Shown piece by piece: positions 44,957 through 55,128 of a stretch of 64,000 nucleotides of DNA. The notes under the pieces were generated by a model. It was not told the origin of the DNA. It ran no database searches and was given only the letters and a program-made list of their open reading frames with translations. Position 1 is the first letter of the stretch; every line of letters starts with the position of its first letter. The position numbers were made by a program, and so were the translations under genes. Origin of the DNA: Cyanobium sp. M30B3 (lineage in GTDB: Bacteria; Cyanobacteriota; Cyanobacteriia; PCC-6307; Cyanobiaceae); the NCBI GenBank assembly GCA_018399015.1, contig CP073761.1, forward strand, positions 2,046,001 to 2,110,000, written 5' to 3'.

Positions 44957-46710
44957 GCAGCCTGGCCCCGGCCCTGCTCGACAGCCTGCTGCGCCTGCTG
45001 CCGCCATCCCCCGCAACCCGGCTCGATCCAGCGGGTCAACTCGCCCTGCGGCAGGTGGTCACCGCCCTGGCCGGCGCCCTGGAGCGGGGTGAGCTGGGAC
45101 TCGATCTGGAGGGTCCGCCACCGCCGGAGCTGGAGGAGCTGGCGGCGGCAAGTGGGGAAGCCGCGAGCACCACTTCCGCCGGCCAGACCACCACCACCCA
45201 GCCCAGTGCCTGGCCCACCGCCCAGCTGGCGGCCCTGCAGGCCTGCGGCTGGCTGGTGGAGTCCAGCTCGCCTGAGCCCGCGCCGGAGGATCGGTCTGAG
45301 GCGCCGGTGGTGCGCGCCGGCCGCTGGCTGCGCTGGCGGCGCTGGCACCAGCAGCTCAGCCACTGCACCACCGCCCTGATCCAACGGGGCCAGGCCGGTG
45401 TGGAACCGCCCGCCAGCGCCAGCCAATTGAAGGAAGCCCGGGGCCGGGCGACGGCGGCCGGCCTGGATCGGCAGCAGAGCGCTGCGGTGCAGGCCCTGCT
45501 GGAGCAGCGGCTGGTGCTGCTCAGTGGTGGGCCAGGCACCGGCAAGACCTCCACCGTGGTGCAGATGCTGGCGGCGGCCCTGCGGCTGCAACCCCAGCTG
45601 CGCCTGCAGCTGGCGGCGCCCACCGGCAAGGCGGCCGCCCGCCTCGGCGCCGCCGTGGCCGCTGGGGCCGCTGGGCTGGAGCCCGGCCTGGCCGAGCGCC
45701 TGGCCGGGCTCCCCTGCGGCACCCTGCACCGGCTGCTGGAGGCGCGCGGCAACGGTGCAGGCTTTCGCCGCGGAGCCGCGTTGCCGCTGGAGCTGGATCT
45801 GCTGGTGGTGGATGAGGTGTCGATGGTGGATCTGCCCCTGATGCAGGCCCTGCTGGCGGCCCTGCCCCAGGCCGCACGGCTGCTGCTGGTGGGCGATCCC
45901 GGCCAGCTGCCCCCGGTGGGCCCCGGCGCGGTGCTGCTGGAGCTCTGCCGGCCGGAGGCGCTGGCGGCCCTCGGCCCGGCGGCGGTGGAGCTGCGCACCA
46001 CCTACCGCAACGATGGGGCCATCGACACCCTGGCCTCCGCCTTGCGGAGCCAGGTGGCTCCGGGCAGCGCGCTGCTGCACACCCTGCGCCCGCAGCTGGA
46101 GCAGCTCCAGCGTGGCGACAACGTCCAGTGGCAGGAGGCTCAGGCCGGCCGACCGCCGGCCGATGCCCTGGCGCGTCTGCGCCAGCACCAGCAGCGCCTG
46201 ACAGAGCGGGCGGATGCCCTTGGCGTGCTCGACCCGCAGGCCGGGCCCGCCGACGGCCCGGGCGCCCAGGCCCTGCTCCACGAACTGGAGCGGCTGATTC
46301 TGCTCAGCCCGATCCGCCAGGGACCCTGGGGGGTGGAGGGGGTGCAGCGGGCCCTGCTGGGGGAGGCGCTGGCTGGCCCGGTGCACGCGTGGCCGCTGGG
46401 CACGCCCGTGCTCAACCGCCGCAACCTGAGCGAGCAGGGGCTGGCCAATGGCGACATCGGCGTGCTGGTGGCGGGCGCGGGCGAGCGGCGGCTGGTGCTG
46501 TTCCCCGGGGGCCGGCTGCTGTATCCGGCCCAGCTGGCGGGAGCCGAACCCGCCCTGGCCCTCACGGTGCACAAGGCGCAGGGCAGCCAGTACGGCGAGG
46601 TGCTGCTGCTGCTCCCCGCCGGCCGCCAGCTCGATGCCCGCCTGCTCTACACGGGCCTCACCCGGGCCCGGCGCAGCGCCCGTCTGTACACCGCCCTCCG
46701 CTCTGCCTAA
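44953..46710 (+). CDS. recD: RecD helicase subunit
   Basis: A 585-residue RecD: LLSGGPGTGKTSTVVQMLAA (Walker A), AAPTGKAAARLGAAV, LLVVDEVSMVDLPLMQALLA (Walker B), LLVGDPGQLPPVGPGAVL, LALTVHKAQGSQYGEVLLLL and LLYTGLTRARRSARLY. It is the 5'-3' helicase of RecBCD. It overlaps recB by ATGA, so recC-recB-recD form one coupled operon. Confidence 0.95.
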   Translation: MSSLAPALLDSLLRLLPPSPATRLDPAGQLALRQVVTALAGALERGELGLDLEGPPPPELEELAAASGEAASTTSAGQTTTTQPSAWPTAQLAALQACGWLVESSSPEPAPEDRSEAPVVRAGRWLRWRRWHQQLSHCTTALIQRGQAGVEPPASASQLKEARGRATAAGLDRQQSAAVQALLEQRLVLLSGGPGTGKTSTVVQMLAAALRLQPQLRLQLAAPTGKAAARLGAAVAAGAAGLEPGLAERLAGLPCGTLHRLLEARGNGAGFRRGAALPLELDLLVVDEVSMVDLPLMQALLAALPQAARLLLVGDPGQLPPVGPGAVLLELCRPEALAALGPAAVELRTTYRNDGAIDTLASALRSQVAPGSALLHTLRPQLEQLQRGDNVQWQEAQAGRPPADALARLRQHQQRLTERADALGVLDPQAGPADGPGAQALLHELERLILLSPIRQGPWGVEGVQRALLGEALAGPVHAWPLGTPVLNRRNLSEQGLANGDIGVLVAGAGERRLVLFPGGRLLYPAQLAGAEPALALTVHKAQGSQYGEVLLLLPAGRQLDARLLYTGLTRARRSARLYTALRSA

Positions 46711-46740
46711 GGTCTGAAGCCCAATCAAAGACGCCCCTCC

Positions 46741-47082
46741 ATGGAGCAGCGGCCCTGGGGCTGGTTCGAGACGCTCGGCGAGGGTCCGGGCTACCTGGTG
46801 AAACGCCTGTGCGTGCAGGCAGGCCGGCGCATCAGCCGCCAGCGGCACCGCCACCGCTGTGAACACTGGGTGGTGGTGGCCGGCAACGGGCAGCTCGAAT
46901 GCGCGGACGCCCTGGTGGCGGCGGTGGCCGGCACCAGCCTGTTCATTCCCCTGGGGGCCATTCACCGGGCCACGGCAGGGGACCAGGACCTGCTGATCGT
47001 GGAGGTGCAGCGCGGCGAGCCCTTGCGCGAAGACGACATCGAGCGGCTGGCCGACGACTACGGGCGGCTGGGAGCGCTATGA
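46741..47082 (+). CDS. Cupin protein, mannose-6-phosphate isomerase type II-like
   Basis: A 113-residue cupin similar to the C-terminal domain of type II phosphomannose isomerase/GDP-mannose pyrophosphorylase: PWGWFETLGEGPGYLVKRLC, QRHRHRCEHWVVVAGNG with metal-binding His/Glu, and FIPLGAIHRATA. Probably an isomerase or sugar-related enzyme. It follows recD by 30 bases. Confidence 0.85.
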   Translation: MEQRPWGWFETLGEGPGYLVKRLCVQAGRRISRQRHRHRCEHWVVVAGNGQLECADALVAAVAGTSLFIPLGAIHRATAGDQDLLIVEVQRGEPLREDDIERLADDYGRLGAL

Positions 47083-47441
47083 AGGGAGAGCTCTGATGGG
47101 GCTGCCCTGATGGAGCCCCTCTGAAGCATGCTGGTCGTGCTGTTAAAGTTTATCTATACCTTCTTTAAGTCGCTCTCCCATGAGGGCCTTCGAGGGCTAG
47201 GCACACAAGGAAAAAGCGCAACGGCATCACCCAGGGGCCGGACCCGATCCGCAACCCCACCGACGCATGCGTGAGTTCCGCGTTGGAGAGGAGTCGTGGC
47301 CCGATCGGGGCTGCGTCAATGGTCTGGGCCGGCACCACCGGCTCGTTGCACCACTGGGATCCTGCCGGGCCCGCGTGAAGGACTGACCTGTTCACAGGGC
47401 CCAGCCCCAGCTCGGCCTGAGGACACCCACGAGTTCCTTGT
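47083..47441 (+). promoter_or_regulatory. Intergenic leader upstream of DEAD-box helicase
   Basis: No gene is supported. An A/T-rich patch with ttaaag (47143) and ctttaa (47163) inverted and tatacc at 47155 is a likely promoter zone, although no good -35 is seen. The ~280 bases that follow would be a long 5' untranslated leader, as is common for cold-responsive helicase genes in cyanobacteria. Confidence 0.35.
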
Positions 47442-49250
<1,809 letters not shown>

Positions 49251-49255
49251 GATCA

Positions 49256-49290
49256 ACGGCATCGACCCCCCAGCCGGGGGGCGATGCCGT
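49256..49290 (+). terminator. Very strong GC hairpin after helicase gene
   Basis: ACGGCATCG-A-CCCCCC, loop AGCC, GGGGGG-CGATGCCGT: a 15-bp stem with one bulged A, six bases after the helicase stop. There is no U tract, so it could be a transcript-end stabiliser rather than a classic terminator. Confidence 0.65.
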
Positions 49291-49371
49291 CCCAGCCGAC
49301 CGGCTTCCGATCCGCTCCCTGGGCCGGTTCGGTGAGCGGTCGCTCACGGGAGGCCGGGCCTTGTGATCGCC

Positions 49372-49572
49372 TCAGGCACAGAGGCCGGTCACGTCACCCA
49401 GGGCGATCGAACGCACCTCCGCCAGGCTGAGCGATTCCACCGCCGCCACCAGGGAGCCTTGCACCTCAAGGCTTTCCGAGCGCACGAGGGTCTGCAACAG
49501 GTCGAAGCGATCCTGCGAAGCCAGTTCGCCGTCCTCGCTCCAGGCGAGGCTCCAGGGGACAGGGGCCGTCAT
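49372..49572 (-). CDS. Small conserved hypothetical protein
   Basis: A 66-residue acidic helical protein: APVPWSLAWSEDGELASQDR, LLQTLVRSESLEVQGSL, VESLSLAEVRSIALGDV. Composition and periodicity suggest a real product; no family is recognised. It is divergent from the RRM gene. Confidence 0.55.
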   Translation of the reverse strand: MTAPVPWSLAWSEDGELASQDRFDLLQTLVRSESLEVQGSLVAAVESLSLAEVRSIALGDVTGLCA

Positions 49573-49575
49573 CAC

Positions 49576-49884
49576 GATGCAGCGATGGATCAGGGTTTGC
49601 TGACAATGGGACGCTACTGGGGCTCGGGGCAGGAGCTACAGGGTCTCTTCAGAACCGCTTCACGCTTCTCCATACCGGCCGCCGGCGTGGTCCTAGGCTT
49701 GAGACTGATTCCAAAGGCGTTCAGGCTCCCTTCGACACCCACAGGCCCAGCCGTCAGCTGCAATCGGCAATTCCGGTTCATCTGACAGTCCTGGTCCGAC
49801 TGGCCATCCCTGGGAATCCCGGCATCAGACGAATCGAAGACGCACCCTTTCCCCTGGTGCACCGTTCCAGGCTTTGCTCCATTA
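49576..49884 (+). other. Probable long leader of the RRM gene
   Basis: No gene is supported. Promoter-like text is ambiguous (ttgctgaca near 49596). A long leader before a cold-inducible RNA-binding protein gene would be usual in cyanobacteria; this is an inference. Confidence 0.35.
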
Positions 49885-50232
49885 ATGACCATCTACGTTG
49901 GCAACCTCTCGTTCCAGGCCGAGCGCGAGGACCTGCTTGATCTCTTCGGGCAGTACGGCGAAGTCCGCCAGTGCAGCCTCCCCCTCGACCGCGAAACCGG
50001 CCGCAAGCGCGGGTTCGCCTTCGTCGAACTCAGCGATGACGCCGCTGAGCAGAAGGCCATCGACGACCTCCAGGACGTGGAGTGGATGGGCCGCATGATC
50101 CGCGTGAACAAGGCCACCCCCCGTGAAGGCGGCGGTGGTGGCGGCGGCAACCGTGGCGGTGGCGGCGGCTACGGCGGCAACCGCGGCGGTGGCGGTGGCT
50201 ACGGCGGTGGCGGTGGCGGCAACCGCTGGTGA
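49885..50232 (+). CDS. Glycine-rich RRM RNA-binding protein
   Basis: A 115-residue Rbp: one RRM (residues 1-80) with RNP2 IYVGNLSF and RNP1 KRGFAFVEL, then a Gly/Arg/Tyr-rich tail of repeated GGGGYGGNR units. Cyanobacterial Rbp proteins bind RNA and many are induced by cold. The tail is encoded by near-identical GGC/GGT repeats in which an alternative frame starts the next gene. Confidence 0.95.
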   Translation: MTIYVGNLSFQAEREDLLDLFGQYGEVRQCSLPLDRETGRKRGFAFVELSDDAAEQKAIDDLQDVEWMGRMIRVNKATPREGGGGGGGNRGGGGGYGGNRGGGGGYGGGGGGNRW

Positions 50233-52039
50233 TCAGTGCGGCCGGCTGAGGCCGGCCCCATCCCCCGCCCTGGGGCGGCTGATCCACGCCCTGCGGCCCT
50301 ACCGGCGCCAGGTGTGGCTGGCGGCCGGCTGCTCGGTGCTCAACAAGCTGTTCGACCTGGCGCCACCGGTGCTGATCGGCCTGGCGGTGGACGTGGTGGT
50401 GAAGCAGGACACCGCCTGGCTGGCCCGCTTCGGTTTCACCAGCGTGCCGAGCCAGCTGGCCGTGCTGGCGGTGCTCTCCTTTATGATCTGGAGCGCCGAG
50501 TCGCTGTTCGAATACCTCTACGGCGTGCTCTGGCGCAACCTCGCCCAGACGGCGCAGCATGAGCTGCGGCTGGAGGCCTACGACCACCTCCAGAAGCTGG
50601 AGATGGGCTTCTTTGAGGCCGGCAGCAGCGGCCGCTTGATGGCCGTGCTGAACGACGACATCAACCAGCTGGAGCGCTTCCTCGACCACGGCGCCAACGA
50701 GATCCTGCAGCTGCTCACCACCGTGCTGGCGGTGGGCGGCGCCATGGTGGTGCTCTCGCCCGGAGTGGCGGGGGTGTCGTTCATCCCGATCCCGGTAATC
50801 CTCTGGGGCTCCCTGCGCTTCCAGAAGCGCCTGGCCCCCCGCTACGCCGCCGTGCGCGAGCTGGCCGGCGATCTGGCCAGCCGCCTGGGCAACAACCTCG
50901 GCGGCATGCTCACGATCAAGAGCTACACCGCCGAAGGCTGGGAGCTGCAACGGCTGGCGGAGCAGAGCCAGGCCTACCGCCTTGCCAATGGCCGCGCCAT
51001 TCGCCTCTCGGCCGCCTTTGTGCCCCTGATCCGCTACGCGATCCTGTTCGCCTTCATCGCCATCCTGGTGATCGGCGGCCTGCAGGCCTGGCGCGGCACG
51101 ATCGCCACCGGCAGCTACGCCTTCCTGGTGTTCATCACCCAGCGGCTGCTGTGGCCGCTCACCACCCTGGGCCGCACCCTCGACGACTACCAGCGGGCGA
51201 TGGCCTCCACCAACCGGGTGCTCGACCTGCTCGACACGCCGATCGCCATCCCCAGCGGCGTTCGCCCCCTGCCCCTGGGCCAGGTGAAAGGCGCGCTGAG
51301 CTTCGAGGACGTGACCTTCGCCTACGGCGGCCGCGAGCCGCTGCTGCGCCACTTCAACCTCGAGATCCCCGCCGGCAGCACGGTGGGCATCGTCGGTGCC
51401 ACCGGTTCAGGCAAGAGCACGCTCGTGAAGCTGCTGCTGCGGCTCTACGCGATCCAGGCCGGCAGGATCCGGCTCGACGGCATCCCGATCGGCGAGCTGC
51501 GCCTCGACGACCTGCGCCGCGCCATCGGCCTGGTGAGCCAGGAGGTGTTCCTGTTCCACGGCACCGTGGCCGAGAACATCGCCTACGGCAGCTTCGACGC
51601 CCCCCGCGCCGCCATCGAGCGGGCCGCCCAGCTGGCGGAAGCCAGCGGCTTCATCGAGGCATTGCCCCAGGGCTACGACACGGTGGTGGGCGAGCGGGGC
51701 CAGCGCCTCTCCGGCGGCCAGCGCCAGCGCATCGCCCTGGCCCGCGCCATCCTCAAGAACCCGCCGGTGCTGATCCTCGATGAGGCCACCGCGGCGGTGG
51801 ACAACGACACCGAGGCCGCCATCCAGCGCTCCCTCGACCTGATCACCGCCGCGCGCACCACCCTGGTGATCGCCCACCGGCTCTCCACTGTGCGCCACGC
51901 CGACCGCATCATGGTGATGGAGCAGGGAGCGATCGTGGAGAGTGGCCGCCATGAGCAGTTGATCGCCGCCGACGGCGCCTACGCCAATCTCTGGCGGGTG
52001 CAGGCCGGCCTGCGGGCCGGGGAGACGCTGGCCCTATGA
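50213..52039 (+). CDS. ABC-type exporter (fused membrane and ATPase domains)
   Basis: About 608 residues: an N-terminal six-helix membrane domain (residues ~20-320) and an ATPase with [12 protein letters not shown] (Walker A), [14 protein letters not shown] (signature), [15 protein letters not shown] (Walker B) and IAHRLST. Works as a dimer; lipid, peptide or drug export are possible. No ATG precedes the protein; the best start is a GTG inside the Gly-repeat end of the RRM gene (50213), giving a 20-base overlap. Ends with an overlap to the next open frame. Confidence 0.9.
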   Translation: MAATAGDQCGRLRPAPSPALGRLIHALRPYRRQVWLAAGCSVLNKLFDLAPPVLIGLAVDVVVKQDTAWLARFGFTSVPSQLAVLAVLSFMIWSAESLFEYLYGVLWRNLAQTAQHELRLEAYDHLQKLEMGFFEAGSSGRLMAVLNDDINQLERFLDHGANEILQLLTTVLAVGGAMVVLSPGVAGVSFIPIPVILWGSLRFQKRLAPRYAAVRELAGDLASRLGNNLGGMLTIKSYTAEGWELQRLAEQSQAYRLANGRAIRLSAAFVPLIRYAILFAFIAILVIGGLQAWRGTIATGSYAFLVFITQRLLWPLTTLGRTLDDYQRAMASTNRVLDLLDTPIAIPSGVRPLPLGQVKGALSFEDVTFAYGGREPLLRHFNLEIPAGSTVGIVGATGSGKSTLVKLLLRLYAIQAGRIRLDGIPIGELRLDDLRRAIGLVSQEVFLFHGTVAENIAYGSFDAPRAAIERAAQLAEASGFIEALPQGYDTVVGERGQRLSGGQRQRIALARAILKNPPVLILDEATAAVDNDTEAAIQRSLDLITAARTTLVIAHRLSTVRHADRIMVMEQGAIVESGRHEQLIAADGAYANLWRVQAGLRAGETLAL

Positions 52040-52101
52040 GACGCCCCGACTGTCCGGTTGAACACAGGGAACCCCTGGAGCCGTGCAATAGCGTTGTGCC
52101 G

Positions 52102-53013
52102 ATGACCAGGTTTCAGGGCCAGCAGCGACGTCGGCAGAACCGCCGCATTCCGGTGCTGCTGGCGATGGCGCTGGGTCTGGGGGGTGGGCTGCTGCTGGCG
52201 GTGCCGCTGGTGGACTGGCTGAGCAGCCATGACCTGGGCAGCAACACCCGCATCACCAACCCCTTTGCCGCCTGGAGCCGGGTGGGCGACCAGGACATCC
52301 TGCTGCTCGGCACCGACGAGGAGGGCGGACTCACCGATGTGATCGCCAGCCTGCGCATCGACGGCGGCGTCACCAAGGTGACCCAGATTCCGCGGGACAC
52401 CTACATCGAACCCGAGGGCTACCTGCCCCACAAGGTGAACGCCCTCTATTCCCTGGGCGGCACTGAACTGGTGAAGAGGGAGCTCTCGCGCAAGCTGGGC
52501 CGGCCGATCAGCCACTACGTGGTGGTGAACCTGGCGGCGATCCGGGGGGTGGCCGATGCCCTGGGGGGCATCGAGGTGGACGTGCCCAAGCGCATGGATT
52601 ACGTGGACAACACCCAGGGGCTGGTGATCGATCTGCAGCCCGGCCTGCAGACCCTGCGCGGCCGGGACCTGGAGGGCTTCCTGCGCTTCCGCCACGACGA
52701 GATGGGCGACATCGGCCGGATCGAGCGCCAGCAGCTGGCGCTGCAGGCCCTGTTCCGCAAGCTCACCCGGCCCGAGCAGCTGGTGCGGCTGCCGATGCTG
52801 CTGGCCCTGGCGGGCAAGGACGTGCAGACCAACCTGGGCCCGATGGAACTGGGCGGCCTGATCACGGCCATGGGCCCCACCCGCCTGGATGTGGAGCGGC
52901 TGGACGGCTACCCCTTCATGCACGACGGCATCAGCTACTGGGAGGCCTACTGGCCCGACCCGGCCGAGGGGCGCGCCAACCTCGACGACTTCGACGGCCG
53001 TTACGTGTACTGA
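52102..53013 (+). CDS. LytR-CpsA-Psr (LCP) family protein
   Basis: A 303-residue protein with a basic N-terminus and one membrane helix (PVLLAMALGLGGGLLLAVPL), then the LCP domain: DILLLGTDEEGGLTDVIASL, VTQIPRDTYIEPEG, NALYSLGG and FLRFRHDEMGDIGRIERQQ with the conserved Arg and Asp residues. LCP enzymes transfer lipid-linked glycans onto the cell wall. ATG 52102 is preferred over 52036, which overlaps the ABC stop. A polysaccharide export locus lies a few kb on. Confidence 0.9.
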   Translation: MTRFQGQQRRRQNRRIPVLLAMALGLGGGLLLAVPLVDWLSSHDLGSNTRITNPFAAWSRVGDQDILLLGTDEEGGLTDVIASLRIDGGVTKVTQIPRDTYIEPEGYLPHKVNALYSLGGTELVKRELSRKLGRPISHYVVVNLAAIRGVADALGGIEVDVPKRMDYVDNTQGLVIDLQPGLQTLRGRDLEGFLRFRHDEMGDIGRIERQQLALQALFRKLTRPEQLVRLPMLLALAGKDVQTNLGPMELGGLITAMGPTRLDVERLDGYPFMHDGISYWEAYWPDPAEGRANLDDFDGRYVY

Positions 53014-53017
53014 GCCC

Positions 53018-53977
53018 GTGCTCGATGCCGCCCTGGTGCGCAACAGCCTCAAGCTGGCGGTTGCAATCCTGGTCACTGCCGCGATCGCCGTTCACTTCGA
53101 GCGGATTGAATTTCTCTGGTATCCGCTGCTGGCGGTGATGGTCGTCGTCGATGACAACGACGACCACACCCTGCAGGCGGCCACGGGCCGGGTGATGGGC
53201 ACCGTGCTGGGGGGGCTGATCACCTTTCTGGTGCACACCGTGCTGAGCGGCTGGATGGGGGTGCTGGTGTCGCTGGTGGTGATGATTCCGGCGTTGCAGC
53301 TGCTGGGCTGGCAGAGCGCCCTGGGCACCGCCGGCCTCACCAGCATCATGTTTCTGATGATCCCCAGCCACGTGGCGCTGAACTGGAACTACGTGTTCAA
53401 CCGCGCCCTGGACACGGTGGTGGGCTGCCTGGTGGCGATCGCGGTGGGGCTGCTGTTCTGGCCGCGCAACGCCCTGGGGGAGATGGCGGAGGCGGAGGGG
53501 CGGTTGCGCCGCCAGCTCAGCGGCCAGCTGCAGCGCTACAGCGACTGGCTGGAGCGGGGCGATGCCCGGCCCCGGCCCCTGGACCCCGCCCCCCTGAGCA
53601 GCGACCTGCAGCGGCTGGAGCAACTGCTCGGCCAGGAGCGCGCCGGCCCCCGCCGCCAGCATCTCAGGCGGCATCACTGGGAGCAGCGGCTGCGGCTGTG
53701 GCAGCTCACCCACTTCCACTGGCTGGCCTGGGAGCGGCTGCTGGCCGACGTGCCGGAGCAGGCGCTGCAGGCGGCGGCACCGCTGCGGCAGGCGGTGCTG
53801 AGCCTGGGCCAGCAACTGCTGGGGAATCCACGGCCCACACCACCGCGACAGGCGCAGCTCTGGAGCCAGCTGGCCGCCCAGCAGCAGCTGCCGCTGCTGC
53901 CCCTGCTGGCCCTGGCCGAGGAATGGCGTCCCCTGCACGCCTGCCTCGGCGGCCTGCGGCGTTGCAGCCGGCCGTGA
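53018..53977 (+). CDS. FUSC-family membrane protein 1
   Basis: About 319 residues from GTG 53018: about six membrane helices in the first half (LAVAILVTAAIAV, GTVLGGLITFLVHTVL, ALGTAGLTSIMFLMIP, TVVGCLVAIAVGLLFWPR) with FERIEFLWYPLLAVMVVVDD, then a long helical cytosolic half. The family resembles aromatic acid exporters (AaeB/YccS). It overlaps the next FUSC gene by GTGA. Confidence 0.8.
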   Translation: MLDAALVRNSLKLAVAILVTAAIAVHFERIEFLWYPLLAVMVVVDDNDDHTLQAATGRVMGTVLGGLITFLVHTVLSGWMGVLVSLVVMIPALQLLGWQSALGTAGLTSIMFLMIPSHVALNWNYVFNRALDTVVGCLVAIAVGLLFWPRNALGEMAEAEGRLRRQLSGQLQRYSDWLERGDARPRPLDPAPLSSDLQRLEQLLGQERAGPRRQHLRRHHWEQRLRLWQLTHFHWLAWERLLADVPEQALQAAAPLRQAVLSLGQQLLGNPRPTPPRQAQLWSQLAAQQQLPLLPLLALAEEWRPLHACLGGLRRCSRP

Positions 53978-55038
53978 TCAACCGCAACGCCCTGCGCACC
54001 GCCGTCACCACCGGGCTGGCCAACGCCTTCGCCAGCCTGTCGGGCGTGGAGTACGGCCAGTACGCCGCCCTGGCGGTGCTGGCGGTGTCCACCGGCAGCT
54101 ACGGCGGCGCGATCGAGCTGGGACGGCAACGCCTGCTGGGCACCGTGCTGGGTGCCGTGCTGCTGCTGGTGGGCTACCTGGGCCTGCAGAACCTGCCGAT
54201 GCCCCTGGGGCTCGCCATCACCATCGGCAGCCTGCGGCTGCTGGGCGGCCTGCTGCAGCTGAAGGTGGGCTACAAGGTGGGCGGCATGATCATCGTGATG
54301 GGCTGGCTGGTGCACGAGGGCAGCCTGGCCAGCTGGCTGCCGCTGCGCTTCTTCTGGACCGGCTTCGGCGTGCTGCTCACCCTGCTGAGCCTGCGGCTGT
54401 TCTGGCCCGCCCGCAGCCTCGAGCAGATCCTCGGCGCCTACGCCACTCTCCTCACCCAGCTGCAGCAGGCGATGCGCCAGCTGGCGGCCGCCCTTCAAGC
54501 CCCCCACCCTCCAGGCGAGGGGCCGAGCCAGGTGGCAGCGTCGATGGCCCTGCGCAACCAGCTGCAGGCGATACGCAGGCTGCGACCCGCCCTGCTGCAG
54601 GAGCTGGGCACGCTGCCCGAACGCCATCCCGCCGCCCTGCTGCTGGCCAGCCTCGACGGCACCGCCTCCCGGCTGGTGACCCTGGTGCGCGCCCTGGAGC
54701 GGGCCGCCCCCAGCCGCCAGCCCCTGCCCCAGCTGGAGCGGTTGCACCGGGCCGAGGCCGATCTGCTGGGCGCCATGGCCGGGCAGCTGCAGGACTGGGA
54801 GCGGGCGATCCGCCGCCCCGCGGCGCAGCGGCAGGGCCTGCCCCAGCCGCCGCCGCAGCCGCTGCAGCTGCCCGCCAGCTGGCTGCAGCTCAACCAGGAG
54901 CTGAACAACCCAGCGGTGAACACCGCCGCCTGCGAGCGGCTGGAGCGCCTCGCCGTGCGGCTGCAGCTGTGCCGCCAGGCGGAGCGGGCCATCCGCGATG
55001 GCGAAGCGCGCTGGGCGGCGATCCTGGGGCCCCGTTGA
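53974..55038 (+). CDS. FUSC-family membrane protein 2
   Basis: About 354 residues from GTG 53974, overlapping FUSC 1 by GTGA. Start NRNALRTAVTTGLANAFASL; GGAIELGRQRLLGTVLGAVL has the typical FUSC Arg, then several helices and a long helical tail. The two probably form a heteromeric pump. A TolC-like outer-membrane protein gene follows after 90 bases. Confidence 0.78.
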   Translation: MINRNALRTAVTTGLANAFASLSGVEYGQYAALAVLAVSTGSYGGAIELGRQRLLGTVLGAVLLLVGYLGLQNLPMPLGLAITIGSLRLLGGLLQLKVGYKVGGMIIVMGWLVHEGSLASWLPLRFFWTGFGVLLTLLSLRLFWPARSLEQILGAYATLLTQLQQAMRQLAAALQAPHPPGEGPSQVAASMALRNQLQAIRRLRPALLQELGTLPERHPAALLLASLDGTASRLVTLVRALERAAPSRQPLPQLERLHRAEADLLGAMAGQLQDWERAIRRPAAQRQGLPQPPPQPLQLPASWLQLNQELNNPAVNTAACERLERLAVRLQLCRQAERAIRDGEARWAAILGPR

Positions 55039-55128
55039 TCCAGGGAGATCGACGTTGTCGCCGGCACTCTGGGCAAACCCCGGCGCAGCACGCAAGATAA
55101 GGCTCCGCAATCGCTGACCAGCTGCCAG

